IMG/VR virus record: IMGVR_UViG_3300020385_000085
Coordinates: 1-20,073 of that record
DNA: 20,073 bases
Source: a virus
Direction: 5' to 3' (one strand)
The first letter of the stretch is position 1; every line of letters begins with the position of its first letter. Below are positions 1 through 6,478 of this stretch, piece after piece. Position numbers and translations under genes: made by a program. The notes beneath the pieces were generated by a model. That model was not told the origin of the DNA. It worked only from the letters and a program-made list of their open reading frames with translations, and did not search any database.

Positions 1-80
1 CCGCCAGAAGCAGAGAAGTTGTGTGTCGCAGTTAGCAACTCGGTTTTGAACGATGTAGCCATCGCTTGTGAAATACTCAT
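1..80 (-). CDS. Phage virion-type protein, N-terminal fragment
   Basis: This is the first 26 codons of a minus-strand gene that leaves the window at its left edge. It begins MSISQAMATSFKTELL, continues with a THNFSASG stretch and stays open to the border. The start ATG shares one base with the TGA of the upstream 97-aa gene (TGATG). An AGGAG ribosome site lies inside the end of that gene. The opening resembles phage structural proteins that start with xMxTSFKxELLxGxHNF and are usually found among head-tail genes. That resemblance is from memory, and no function can be assigned from 26 residues. Confidence 0.75.
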   Translation of the reverse strand, partial: MSISQAMATSFKTELLTATHNFSASG

Positions 81-373
81 CACATTCTCCTAATAAGTTC
101 TGCGACCTCGGCATGACCGTTTTCGCGTAACACATTATACATGGTTGTTCGATCGCTGTTAACTGCTTCTTTCATGTAGTGAATAAGCAGCGGACGAATA
201 GCATTCTTGAACGCATGTGCTTGATCCCGAATAGCAGGGGGAGCCTGGTCTGAGATTCCGATAATGCGATCCAAGCACCGCTCAACAATCTCTTCGGGTT
301 TGTGACCACGATTTTGCGTAGTCGATACCGATACAATCGGCGTATTGGGTAGGTTTATTCCTACTTCAAACAT
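80..373 (-). CDS. Conserved phage hypothetical protein, 97 aa
   Basis: This is a short, soluble, mostly helical protein with no transmembrane segment. Its N-terminus is MFEVGINLPNTPIVSVST. A helical region follows containing PPAIRDQAHAFKNAIRPLL, and the C-terminus is NGHAEVAELIRRM. I recall close relatives in marine phages beside adaptor or tail genes, without a known function. The start ATG overlaps the stop of the upstream adaptor-like gene by one base (TAATG), and its own stop overlaps the next start, so it sits in a translationally coupled chain. Its position after two adaptor-like genes suggests a role in the head-tail junction or tail, which is inference only. Confidence 0.8.
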   Translation of the reverse strand: MFEVGINLPNTPIVSVSTTQNRGHKPEEIVERCLDRIIGISDQAPPAIRDQAHAFKNAIRPLLIHYMKEAVNSDRTTMYNVLRENGHAEVAELIRRM

Positions 374-1020
374 TAGGTTTTACCTCTACGTACCAGACCG
401 CCGCTGTATGCGTCACCGGTCTGTTTGGCCTCACCAAGATCTTTGAGTCGAGTAAGTGCTTCGCCGAACTTCTGATCATAGTTCTGGATAATATCCGGCT
501 CGCCCTTCATGAAAGTGTAAGCCTCAATTAAAGATCCATACAACATAGCGAACGGTGCGTTGTCACTCAACCATGTTTTGGCGGAATCTGCACCAGCGGT
601 CAGGCTGGCGGGTCGGTAGAAGTAATGAAGCTCAACCGCATACGCTGCATCAGGGGAGGGAGCAACAGTCAAGTTGCCCTCATCAAACTCGCCGTAATAT
701 TTAGGCAGTCCCTGCGTGGCAGCGTTCGGGTTGTAGTCCTCGATAAAGCTTACATCTTTATGTTGCAGAAACGACTTGTTGCTTGCGCTTGTTACAGACA
801 ATGAAAAAGACGAAAGGTAGTCATCTGGCAGCGCAAGAAACCTGTTGCCTGATGTAAGTGAGCTTGTTTGATTGCGGCGGAAAAATGTCAGTTGGACACT
901 TTTCAGAATACGCTCTTCGCAGTTGCGGATGAATACAGGCAAGTTAGAGACGAAGGTAGCCTCTTCATTCTCTGTGTAATCCTTGATTGCTTCTTTTAGT
1001 TCGCTAAATGTAAAACTCAT
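373..1020 (-). CDS. Head-tail adaptor-like protein (second copy), 215 aa
   Basis: This is probably a head-completion or adaptor protein that docks under the portal. It starts with a helical segment (FSELKEAIKDYTENEE), followed by a beta-rich part holding FLALPDDYLSSFSLSV and a segment ending in a hydrophobic HYFYRPASLT strand. A helical C-terminal half follows (MLYGSLIEAYTFMKGEPDII, then QKFGEALTRL). The order helix, then LPxDY with beta strands, then YY/FYR strand, then helices matches the gp4/SU10-type adaptor fold as I know it. It also resembles the layout of the 222-aa protein at 1307-1975. The start overlaps the upstream stop by four bases (ATGA), and the stop is coupled to the next gene. 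Assignment is by pattern; other tail-junction roles are possible. Confidence 0.65.
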   Translation of the reverse strand: MSFTFSELKEAIKDYTENEEATFVSNLPVFIRNCEERILKSVQLTFFRRNQTSSLTSGNRFLALPDDYLSSFSLSVTSASNKSFLQHKDVSFIEDYNPNAATQGLPKYYGEFDEGNLTVAPSPDAAYAVELHYFYRPASLTAGADSAKTWLSDNAPFAMLYGSLIEAYTFMKGEPDIIQNYDQKFGEALTRLKDLGEAKQTGDAYSGGLVRRGKT

Positions 1021-1307
1021 GATGTCGTCACCGTTACCTTACCAACGCCAGTCGTCATCTCTAAGTTTAGACCGCCTACTGGTTTGAATGAAAAATATGT
1101 ATCAACATGTGTGTCCGGCCGCGGATTGCGAAGTGCTTGCGGGTCGTTAATCTTTTTCGTCGGCGTTAGCTGCGGGTGCTTTGTCTCATACTCGTCTGGA
1201 CCAACAAGAGAACCGTTCCACTCGCGCTTCATGTCTCTCAAACGGTAGCGGAACCCAGAGCGGTCCGAGATGCCGTAAGCTTTCTTACCTGCTGCAAAAC
1301 GTGCCAT
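1017..1307 (-). CDS. Conserved phage structural-type protein, 96 aa
   Basis: This small protein starts MARFAAGKKAYGISDRSGF and continues RYRLRDMKREWNGSLVGPDE, with a KHPQL segment and a Thr/Val-rich C-terminus. I recognise the AYGISDRSGFRYR...EWNG..VGPDEYE..HPQL pattern as common in phages of several morphologies, usually among head-tail junction genes. No enzymatic motif or membrane segment is visible. It lies between two adaptor-like genes, sharing one base with the upstream stop (TAATG) and four with the downstream start. The tight coupling suggests a structural role in the same sub-complex, but the function is unknown. Confidence 0.75.
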   Translation of the reverse strand: MARFAAGKKAYGISDRSGFRYRLRDMKREWNGSLVGPDEYETKHPQLTPTKKINDPQALRNPRPDTHVDTYFSFKPVGGLNLEMTTGVGKVTVTTS

Positions 1308-1975
1308 TAGGTTACTCTCATGTAACTAATACTAGGAGTAAGTTTCAGTGCTACGCGATCCTCGTCCTCGTCCGCTGCACGTTGGAACTCTTCTTCATAT
1401 ATGGCTTTCAAAAGCTGAACACGATCAGGAGCGCGTTTGACAGCCATATAATATGCGAGACCAGCCACCATGCAAGGTAGGAAACGGAAAGGAGCGTCAA
1501 CATTATTAACAGCAGCATCGGCATCTTCTATCCTCTGGACATAGTAATACCGTATCACATCAGTGCTGTTTTCGGGAGCGGGCCAAACATTTACTTTCGG
1601 TGCTGTCTGACGATTGAAATATACCTGCGACGGCCGTCCCGTTGTCGATTTGTTTGGAATGTTTTGATACTCGCTGCGGCTAATTCTGTCGGCCTGAAAG
1701 TCTGTCCCGTCCCGTCGAATAACAACTTCGAGAATATCTACTACATCTTCCGTCAGGGTGTACTCTGTTGTACCTGCTACTAAGTTGATTGTACCGCTTT
1801 TAACTGTCCAGAGATTAACTCCCCGGTTGGCCCAGTCGGCGAACATAAGGTTCAAAGAACGACGAGCCGTACGTGAGTCGTAACCAGTGCGAACTTCCAT
1901 CCCGCACCGCTCGTAGGCTTCCTCTACAATTTCTGCGACATCGAGCGTGAAATCACGTGATCCTGACGTAGCCAT
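1307..1975 (-). CDS. Head-tail adaptor / connector protein, 222 aa
   Basis: This is a predicted portal-associated adaptor ring protein (gp4/SU10-adaptor-like). The N-terminal helices contain VAEIVEEAYERCGMEVRTGY and ARRSLNLMFADWANRGVNLW. A beta-rich middle contains TTEYTLTEDVVDILEVVIRR, SRSEYQNIPNK, GRPSQVYFNR and VNVWPAPENSTDVIRYYYVQ. Helical C-terminal segments follow (RFLPCMVAGLAYYMAVKRAP, YEEEFQRAADED). The YxL..DVxxI..V..R, then SRxEY..IPNK..GRPSQ, then WPxP, then YYYVQRIED order is what I expect of this adaptor family in marine phages. The ATG follows directly on the upstream TAG, and the stop is coupled to the next start. This is the better-supported of the two adaptor-like proteins in the window. 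Confidence 0.75.
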   Translation of the reverse strand: MATSGSRDFTLDVAEIVEEAYERCGMEVRTGYDSRTARRSLNLMFADWANRGVNLWTVKSGTINLVAGTTEYTLTEDVVDILEVVIRRDGTDFQADRISRSEYQNIPNKSTTGRPSQVYFNRQTAPKVNVWPAPENSTDVIRYYYVQRIEDADAAVNNVDAPFRFLPCMVAGLAYYMAVKRAPDRVQLLKAIYEEEFQRAADEDEDRVALKLTPSISYMRVT

Positions 1976-2254
1976 CTACTTCTTCCTTCTCTTCAGTGCC
2001 TTGACCCGGCGGGGCTTACCAGCAGGCTGACCGAGGCGTTTCTTCTGGGCTATTCTACTACGTTTCTCTGACGCAGTCATTTCCTTTGCGGTCTTAGGAG
2101 TTTTCTTAGAGACACGCTTTTTGGGGCGGCAGTAAGGCGTATCACGCTTCTCGCCTTTCTTACGTCCGCACGGCTTACCAGTGCGAACGTCAACCCACTC
2201 TTCCTTGAACCAGCGTTTTAGTGCTGCGCCTTTTTTAGTTTTTCGAACGGCCAT
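1976..2254 (-). CDS. Small basic Cys protein, DUF5872-like, 92 aa
   Basis: This is a very basic protein starting MAVRKTKKGAALKRWFKEEW. The core is WVDVRTGKPCGRKKGEKRD then YCRPKKRVSKKTPKT, with cysteines at about 29 and 42. A Lys/Arg-rich tail follows. The KRWF.E.WVDV...PCGR...YCRP.K.VS.KTPKT signature is, from memory, DUF5872, known in phages and large algal viruses. The start at 2254 is preferred over the longer frame to 2302 because it has a GGAG site about 8 bases upstream and begins at the conserved MAVRKTK. The function is unknown; the charge suggests nucleic-acid contact. The 90 bases upstream, to 2345, hold no gene I can support, only a short GCTATT/AATAGC inverted repeat near 2285-2305. 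Confidence 0.8.
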   Translation of the reverse strand: MAVRKTKKGAALKRWFKEEWVDVRTGKPCGRKKGEKRDTPYCRPKKRVSKKTPKTAKEMTASEKRSRIAQKKRLGQPAGKPRRVKALKRRKK

Positions 2255-2344
2255 ATCGTTTTCTCCATAAGAAATCGCCGAGCTTGCTATTCCATCTAAC
2301 AATAGCGTCTATGAAGCAACTATTCCAGAACCATTGGTACATGA

Positions 2345-2551
2345 TTAGTACATCTTCGTGGTGCGGTATTTATAGGCTTGACCGTTTGAATACTTCTTTT
2401 TGACCAAACCACCTTTGGCCTTCTTCTGAGCTTTGTTGCCCCAGTTCTTCGCGCCAACCTTACGGCATTTTGCAATGGCTCCAGATGCATACGCACTAGG
2501 GAAAACTTTGTACCTAGCTTTTACTTTTCTGTAACAAGCATCTTTGGGCAT
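2345..2551 (-). CDS. Small basic protein with YASGAxxKCRKVG motif, 68 aa
   Basis: The protein starts MPKDACYRKVKARYKVFPSA, continues YASGAIAKCRKVGAKNWG, and ends in a Lys/Tyr-rich tail that includes KGGLVKKKYSNG. Two cysteines (about 6 and 29) flank the KVKARYKV.PSAYASGA block. I recognise this pattern from many marine phages and some algal-virus proteins; the function is unknown. The start at 2551 is chosen over a longer frame to 2587 because it has a GGAG site 8 bases upstream and shares one base with the upstream TAA (TAATG). It is one of a run of short basic Cys proteins here. DNA or RNA binding, or a minor virion component, are both possible. Confidence 0.8.
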   Translation of the reverse strand: MPKDACYRKVKARYKVFPSAYASGAIAKCRKVGAKNWGNKAQKKAKGGLVKKKYSNGQAYKYRTTKMY

Positions 2552-2832
2552 TATCTTAGCTCCGTGAACGACGACTCTGAGGGCCACGCCGCCTTGCGGA
2601 GCGGGGCTTCTTCTTCATTGGCGGCTTGCTGATCTGTTTTGCCATCTGGCCTCGACTTATTGCCATGTATACGAGCCTCCTTATTTAGCATGGAGTGAAG
2701 TAACTCCGAGTTCTTTTCAACCTTAACCTCTATTACGGCAGTTCGTTTGTCCACCGCCACAAGAGTGTAGCAAAGCCACCCAATTCCTGTGACCACAAGT
2801 GCCGCTACTGCGTGTTGAAAAGCTTCTCTCAT
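2551..2832 (-). CDS. Small membrane-anchored protein, 93 aa
   Basis: One N-terminal transmembrane segment is visible (about residues 8-26, AVAALVVTGIGWLCYTLVA). A short charged helical stretch follows (VDKRTAVIEVKVEKNSELLH, a possible coiled coil), then a hydrophilic tail rich in Glu, Ala and Lys. There is no signal-peptidase or lipobox motif. The ribosome site is weak, with the upstream gene's stop only four bases before the start. The single N-terminal membrane anchor with a helical outer part could suit a lysis accessory or spanin-like role. A small phage membrane protein of unknown role is the safer call. Its stop is coupled to the next gene. Confidence 0.7.
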   Translation of the reverse strand: MREAFQHAVAALVVTGIGWLCYTLVAVDKRTAVIEVKVEKNSELLHSMLNKEARIHGNKSRPDGKTDQQAANEEEAPLRKAAWPSESSFTELR

Positions 2833-2836
2833 GACA

Positions 2837-3085
2837 CTACCATTTCTTACAGGACCAGTATCCTGCCGTTAGCTTGGATTTTTTCTGGTCGCATTTATGA
2901 CGAGCACGAAATGATTTACGTCTAGCAGGTATGCTCTTCTTAATCGTCATTTTCGGATCACCAAACCGAACAAGACGAACAGTGCTGCCCTCTTTGGCAA
3001 GAACAGCAAACTTCTTGTTTTTGCCGGGTGTTCTCTTTGGCTTGTTATAACCAGAAAACCGTTCGCCTCGGTGGGTGATAGCCAT
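2837..3085 (-). CDS. Small basic protein, GYNKPKRTP family, 82 aa
   Basis: The protein starts MAITHRGERFSGYNKPKRTP and continues with GKNKKFAVLAKEG and VRLVRFGDPKM. It ends in a basic C-terminal part with SFRARHKCDQKKSKLTAGYW and a final SCKKW. Cysteines lie at about 65 and 79. The RGE.FSGYNKPKRTP...VRFG...FRARH.C......AGYW.CK.W pattern is a widespread phage family of unknown function (possibly DUF6321, from memory). The start at 3085 is preferred to a longer frame to 3151 because it begins at the conserved MxxxHRGE region. The ribosome site (GGAT) is weak and overlaps the end of the upstream gene. Its charge and neighbours place it with the other short basic proteins. Confidence 0.8.
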   Translation of the reverse strand: MAITHRGERFSGYNKPKRTPGKNKKFAVLAKEGSTVRLVRFGDPKMTIKKSIPARRKSFRARHKCDQKKSKLTAGYWSCKKW

Positions 3086-3089
3086 GATT

Positions 3090-3371
3090 TTATCCGTAAA
3101 AAATAGTGACAGTTCCAGCGTCGCCAGTATCAACATAGATACCACTATCAAAGAGCACCCCAGTTCCGGGAACAGTAAGCTCTGCTACGGTGGCGTGTGC
3201 TGTGTCTAGCTCTAGAAGGACAGGGTCAGAGCCGCTAGTTCCGTTGTGGAATTTAACATGGTTAGCCGCGCTTGCATTGGCAACCATGTAAACGCCTTTT
3301 AGTCGGGCTGGGCCGCTGACCATCTGACCGTCTGCTGACGCGATGGCTGATTTTACATCTGCTGTGGACAT
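3090..3371 (-). CDS. Small beta-rich virion-type protein, 93 aa
   Basis: This is a Gly/Ala/Val/Thr-rich protein with alternating hydrophobic residues typical of beta sandwiches. Visible segments are GPARLKGVYMVANASAANHV, PVLLELDTAHATVAELTVPG and GVLFDSGIYVDTGDAGTVTI, ending FYG. There are no cysteines, membrane segments or enzyme motifs. I recall phage proteins with this GPARLKGVYM...VLFDSGIYV...TVTIFYG layout beside capsid genes, where they are annotated as structural or hypothetical. The start has a GAGGA site about 8 bases upstream. It is the first gene after the capsid terminator, so it may be read from read-through or a separate promoter. A decoration or minor tail role is inference. Confidence 0.7.
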   Translation of the reverse strand: MSTADVKSAIASADGQMVSGPARLKGVYMVANASAANHVKFHNGTSGSDPVLLELDTAHATVAELTVPGTGVLFDSGIYVDTGDAGTVTIFYG

Positions 3372-3388
3372 TATCTTTTCCTCAATAA

Positions 3389-3394
3389 ATTGTA
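3389..3394 (-). promoter_or_regulatory. Possible -10 element (TACAAT)
   Basis: On the minus strand a TACAAT hexamer lies about 20 bases before the start of the 93-aa gene and just after the capsid terminator. No convincing -35 hexamer sits 16-18 bases upstream of it. It is a weak candidate for restarting transcription after the terminator. Confidence 0.2.
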
Positions 3395-3420
3395 CGGCTT
3401 TATTTTAACCCAAGCGTCGA

Positions 3421-3450
3421 TAAAAAGAAAGGGCGGGAATTACCCCGCCC
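3421..3450 (-). terminator. Rho-independent terminator after the capsid gene
   Basis: A perfect 7-bp stem GGGCGGG/CCCGCCC (3431-3437 with 3444-3450) encloses a 6-base loop. In minus-strand reading it is followed by TTTCTTTTTA. It lies 26 bases past the capsid protein stop and before the junction genes. A terminator here is common in phages because it raises capsid protein output relative to the downstream genes. Confidence 0.85.
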
Positions 3451-3455
3451 CTTCC

Positions 3456-3471
3456 AGACTTGCGTAAGTCT
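3456..3471. repeat. Short hairpin AGACTT-gcgt-AAGTCT
   Basis: This perfect 6-bp inverted repeat with a 4-base loop lies between the capsid stop codon and the intrinsic terminator. It could protect the 3' end of the capsid message or be part of the termination region. It has no T-run of its own. Confidence 0.5.
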
Positions 3472-3475
3472 AACC

Positions 3476-4384
3476 TTATGCGCCCGGCGAACCGAAGATG
3501 CAACGAGGGTCAGAGAAACCGAAGCTGTAACGCTCACGGGCTTTGTAGCGCATGTTACCTGTATCGAAATCAGGTTCCATTTGCGTGGTCAAAGCCAGAC
3601 GTTCGAAGTGCTTCAAGCCATTCGGAGCATCGGTTTTGATAAAGAACGCATCCGAGTCGGTCAGGTAGTCGTTGACTACATAGCCTTCTGGGAGCAGTCC
3701 CATGTTGCGGATGGCGTTGATGTCGTTGTTAGCAGTCGCAACACGAAGTTCCGATTCCAGCAAACGAGTAGCAACGAACTGAAGCTGGCGAGGAATCACC
3801 AGTTTCGTACCGCGAAGGGCAATGATCAGGCCACGTTCGTCGGTGTAACCGGCGATGCTGATCAAAGCATTTTCCAAAGACGTTTCGTTCAAGTCAGCAG
3901 CAACTGCTGGCTCGTTAGAGAACGTGCCGCCATTGGTAAGCGGGTGGTCGGTGGCGCAAAGTTCTTTGCCGTCGCCGCCTTTAACAGTGCTATCGAAAGC
4001 GTTGTTAAGGACAGAAGCAGCTTTAACTTGCTTAGTGTGTGCCATCGAACGGGCCAACGCACGAGTATAACGAGCAGCCAGACGATCATAAAGATTGTCT
4101 TCTACAGCTTCCTCAGTGATTGAGAAAGCAGCAGCTACCGTTTCGTGGTTGTAACGCGAGGTGTATGCCTCTTGTGCGTCATCATACGATACGCTTCCAC
4201 CTTCAGATTTGGTGGGAGCAGCACCGAAGCCCGACAACATTACTTCTTCTTCGAATGCACGGTCAGAAGATTCCGTGTCGAAGATTTCAGCGTGTTGTCC
4301 TTCGTAGCGTCCATATTCCATGCCGAACAGAGCGTTGAGGCCCGGCTCGAGTTCTTTTGCGAGTTGTGCGCGAGAAATAGCCAT
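3476..4384 (-). CDS. Major capsid protein (HK97-fold), 302 aa
   Basis: This is the shell-forming subunit of the procapsid. The N-terminus carries LFGMEYGRYEGQHAEIFDTE, then SSDRAFEEEVMLSGFGAAPT and SYDDAQEAYTSRYNHETVAA. A helical region reads LYDRLAARYTRALARSMAHT, then KQVKAASVLNN. Next come DHPLTNGGTFSN, LVIPRQLQFVATRLL, NAIRNMGLLPEG and a C-terminal MRYKARERYSFGFSDPRCIF. This succession matches the capsid family I know from many marine phages (related to Mu gpT-like, HK97-fold heads). It has an AAGGAG ribosome site and lies directly after the decoration-like gene and before a strong terminator. There is no separate maturation protease in the window and no obvious N-terminal delta domain, consistent with a separate scaffold protein. 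Confidence 0.92.
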   Translation of the reverse strand: MAISRAQLAKELEPGLNALFGMEYGRYEGQHAEIFDTESSDRAFEEEVMLSGFGAAPTKSEGGSVSYDDAQEAYTSRYNHETVAAAFSITEEAVEDNLYDRLAARYTRALARSMAHTKQVKAASVLNNAFDSTVKGGDGKELCATDHPLTNGGTFSNEPAVAADLNETSLENALISIAGYTDERGLIIALRGTKLVIPRQLQFVATRLLESELRVATANNDINAIRNMGLLPEGYVVNDYLTDSDAFFIKTDAPNGLKHFERLALTTQMEPDFDTGNMRYKARERYSFGFSDPRCIFGSPGA

Positions 4385-4397
4385 TATTCTACACTCC

Positions 4398-5018
4398 TTA
4401 CGACACTACTGCTTCGGACGAGCCGTCGAGCAGAGCGTGGTTGTTAAAGATTACAATAACCGGCAAACCAGCAGCAGCGTAGTCTTGGTTTTCAACGTCG
4501 TCTTGGATGCCAACAACTTTCAGCGGGAACGAAAGGTCCGACGCGTCAGGGGTTGTTGTGTCCAGTTGAGCGTTGGAAAGACCTGTTGTGGTATTACCAG
4601 CGTTCGCGGTGATCATCGCTGCACTTTCAAAGATAGCTGCACGAGCAGTAGCTTTGTTAGTGAACGTTGCATCTGTGCAGATAACAAAACGTTGGAACGG
4701 ATTGTCATACACGAAACCGACGATATCGAAGTCTGTACTTGCTGAACCTGAACCAGGCCAGTAGTTTGAGAACTTCTTCTCGCCAGAATTTGCATCTACG
4801 TATTCGCAGCCAGCAAAAACGCCCAAATGCTTGTAAGTGTCACCAGTAGCAGAACCAGTGATGGCAATGGTGCCATCGTTAGTAGCAATAACCGGTGAAC
4901 CCTGAAACATTGCAGACGCGTCTGACTTAATGAAATACGGAGTTGCGCCTGTAGTACCGGCTACGCCGCCTACTACACCGATCGGCTTGAGGCCGAATTT
5001 GACATTGGAATTAGCCAT
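4398..5018 (-). CDS. Head decoration-like structural protein, 206 aa
   Basis: This is an Ala/Gly/Thr/Asp-rich, beta-strand-rich protein with few charged clusters. It starts MANSNVKFGLKPIGVVGGVA, followed by a TPYFIKSDASAMFQGSPV segment, DIVGFVYDNPFQRFVICTDA, TTTGLSNAQLDTTTPDAS and a final VIVIFNNHAL region. The layout of N-terminal FGLKPIG, YFI....A.FQG, the TTTG.S..QLD repeat-like block and FNNHAL recurs in phage proteins encoded immediately upstream of the capsid gene. It sits 13 bases before the capsid gene with a GGAG site and no terminator between them, so it is probably made with the capsid protein. A role as capsid stabiliser or decoration protein is likely; minor head protein is the alternative. 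Confidence 0.7.
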   Translation of the reverse strand: MANSNVKFGLKPIGVVGGVAGTTGATPYFIKSDASAMFQGSPVIATNDGTIAITGSATGDTYKHLGVFAGCEYVDANSGEKKFSNYWPGSGSASTDFDIVGFVYDNPFQRFVICTDATFTNKATARAAIFESAAMITANAGNTTTGLSNAQLDTTTPDASDLSFPLKVVGIQDDVENQDYAAAGLPVIVIFNNHALLDGSSEAVVS

Positions 5019-5044
5019 TGTCTTTCTCCATAGTTACTTGGTGG

Positions 5045-5503
5045 TTACTCTTTTTCGCCACCAAAAGTTACACGACTTTGCCTATCTTGAGTGATAGGCA
5101 TTGAGGGATGAGACTCCCTCATCAGGTTTTCATCGACGGCCTTCATTTGATTGCGGGTCTGGTCCCGATAATATTCAGTTCGTTCTTCTACCGTCTCTTG
5201 CGGAATGCGGCAAAGCATTAAGCCGCCACTTCCAATAACCCCAGCATGTTTTCCGTCTGAGATAACCGGGAACTCAGTTCCAGGATACTCGTCCGCTCGT
5301 ACCGGTTCCCAACCTTCTCTCATGCGAGAGTAAACGTTGTTCTGGTCCTCATCACCACGGATCGCAGTGCGAACCCAACGATGAAGGTAACCATGTGGTG
5401 CAGGCGGTGCATCTAACGTGCTGGGCGGAGCCCAAGGCTTCCGACGCGCAGCTTTTTCTCGTGTCTGCGTTTCACGCGGTGTACGTTTTTTAGAATCAGT
5501 CAT
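5045..5503 (-). CDS. Conserved phage head-region protein, 152 aa
   Basis: The N-terminus is basic and hydrophilic (TDSKKRTPRETQTREKAARR), followed by KPWAPPSTLDAPPAPHGYLH and RWVRTAIRGDEDQNNVYSRM. A core with EYPGTEFPVISDGKHAGVIG and SGGLMLCRIPQE follows, then a helical, charged C-terminus. The WxPPSxLDAPPAPxGYxxRWVRT...GWEPVRADEYP...GKHAGVIGSGGLML pattern is a conserved phage family placed between scaffold and capsid genes; its function is not known to me. Its ribosome site (AAGGAG) is made by the last codons of the scaffold gene. Co-expression with scaffold and capsid suggests a role in head assembly, which is inference. Confidence 0.75.
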   Translation of the reverse strand: MTDSKKRTPRETQTREKAARRKPWAPPSTLDAPPAPHGYLHRWVRTAIRGDEDQNNVYSRMREGWEPVRADEYPGTEFPVISDGKHAGVIGSGGLMLCRIPQETVEERTEYYRDQTRNQMKAVDENLMRESHPSMPITQDRQSRVTFGGEKE

Positions 5504-5509
5504 TTGTTT

Positions 5510-6469
5510 TTACTCCTTAACAAACTTTGCATACTCTTCGAGCGGAACACCAAGTTTCTTGGCGATTGCAACCTGAGATTGCGAAAGCTTGACTGTTCTG
5601 CGCCCCTTGGTTGACGAACGTGATGCCGTGGACTCAGCAGAGGCGACTCTGGGTTTAGCGGCTTTCTTGGGTTCTTCCTTCGTCGGCTGAACAGATTGTC
5701 CAAACCTCTGTGGGAAATCACCTTTGATACGTTTGTCGAGCTCAGTATAATACTCATCAGAGGTTGGGTCAAATCCTTCTTCTTCCACAAGTCTCCGGTG
5801 AATACCGAATGCAGCGTAGGTCATGGTATCGTCATTGCCGAACCAATCGTTACGCTCTGCCCAGGCTTGCGCCTTGGGATCTGGTTCTGGTGCAGCTTGC
5901 TGTGGAGCCTGCTGCGGGACCTGGGGAGCTTGATACTCCTCCGGCTCACGCTCCACACGAAGCTTGGCATCAGCGTGTTTGTCTTGATCGATAGTGATGC
6001 GGCTCACCATTTGCTGCGCTTCAAAGATACCGTCAGCATCATCGGCTTCGATAGCTGCCTTAAGTTTTGTCTTTGCCGCATCTAGGTCACGATCTAGACG
6101 ACCACCTAGTTCATCAACGTAAGACGCTTCACGACTACGAAGCTGTCCCTGCAAATCTTCGTTCTGCTTTTTAACCGCTTCTGCATATTGCAGAGCAGCC
6201 TCACGCTGTCGCTCTTCTTCACGAAACTTAGCTGTCAGCTTTCGGATTCGGCGTTGAACACTTTCTGAGTACTCAGCAAGCTCCTCCTCGCTCTTCTCCG
6301 GTTCAGCAGAAGCTTCTTGAGGCTGGGCTGACGCTTCTTCCTCAACAGATTCCTTCGGTTGCTCGGACGAAACTTCATCTTCCGACTCCTGTTCCTCTAC
6401 AGCATCAACCTCTTCAGACGTGCTCTCGTCCTCGATTTCGATGATGTGCTCTTCCTGATCTTCTTGCAT
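5510..6469 (-). CDS. Capsid scaffolding protein, 319 aa
   Basis: This is a predicted internal scaffold that guides capsid assembly and is then lost. The first ~75 residues are extremely acidic (runs of Glu/Ser/Gln such as EEVDAVEEQESEDEVSSEQP). A long charged coiled-coil region follows (about 70-180, with SVQRRIRKLTAKFREEERQR), then a Pro/Gln linker around 185-205. The C-terminus is basic, ending RTVKLSQSQVAIAKKLGVPL then EEYAKFVKE. Acid N-terminus, central coil and a small basic helical C-terminus that can bind coat protein is the normal scaffold plan. It lies two genes upstream of the capsid gene, with an AGGAG site. Its last codons (AAG GAG TAA) double as the ribosome site of the next gene. 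Confidence 0.82.
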   Translation of the reverse strand: MQEDQEEHIIEIEDESTSEEVDAVEEQESEDEVSSEQPKESVEEEASAQPQEASAEPEKSEEELAEYSESVQRRIRKLTAKFREEERQREAALQYAEAVKKQNEDLQGQLRSREASYVDELGGRLDRDLDAAKTKLKAAIEADDADGIFEAQQMVSRITIDQDKHADAKLRVEREPEEYQAPQVPQQAPQQAAPEPDPKAQAWAERNDWFGNDDTMTYAAFGIHRRLVEEEGFDPTSDEYYTELDKRIKGDFPQRFGQSVQPTKEEPKKAAKPRVASAESTASRSSTKGRRTVKLSQSQVAIAKKLGVPLEEYAKFVKE

Positions 6470-6478
6470 TTTAGTCTC

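Noticed and set aside
3581-4123. Open plus-strand frame of 180 codons across the capsid gene
   Set aside because: It is antisense to a clear major capsid gene, has no ribosome site and its translation shows no domain; it is a shadow frame.
4320-4745. Plus-strand frame of 141 codons across the capsid and decoration genes
   Set aside because: It is antisense to two well-supported coupled genes and has unlikely composition for a protein.
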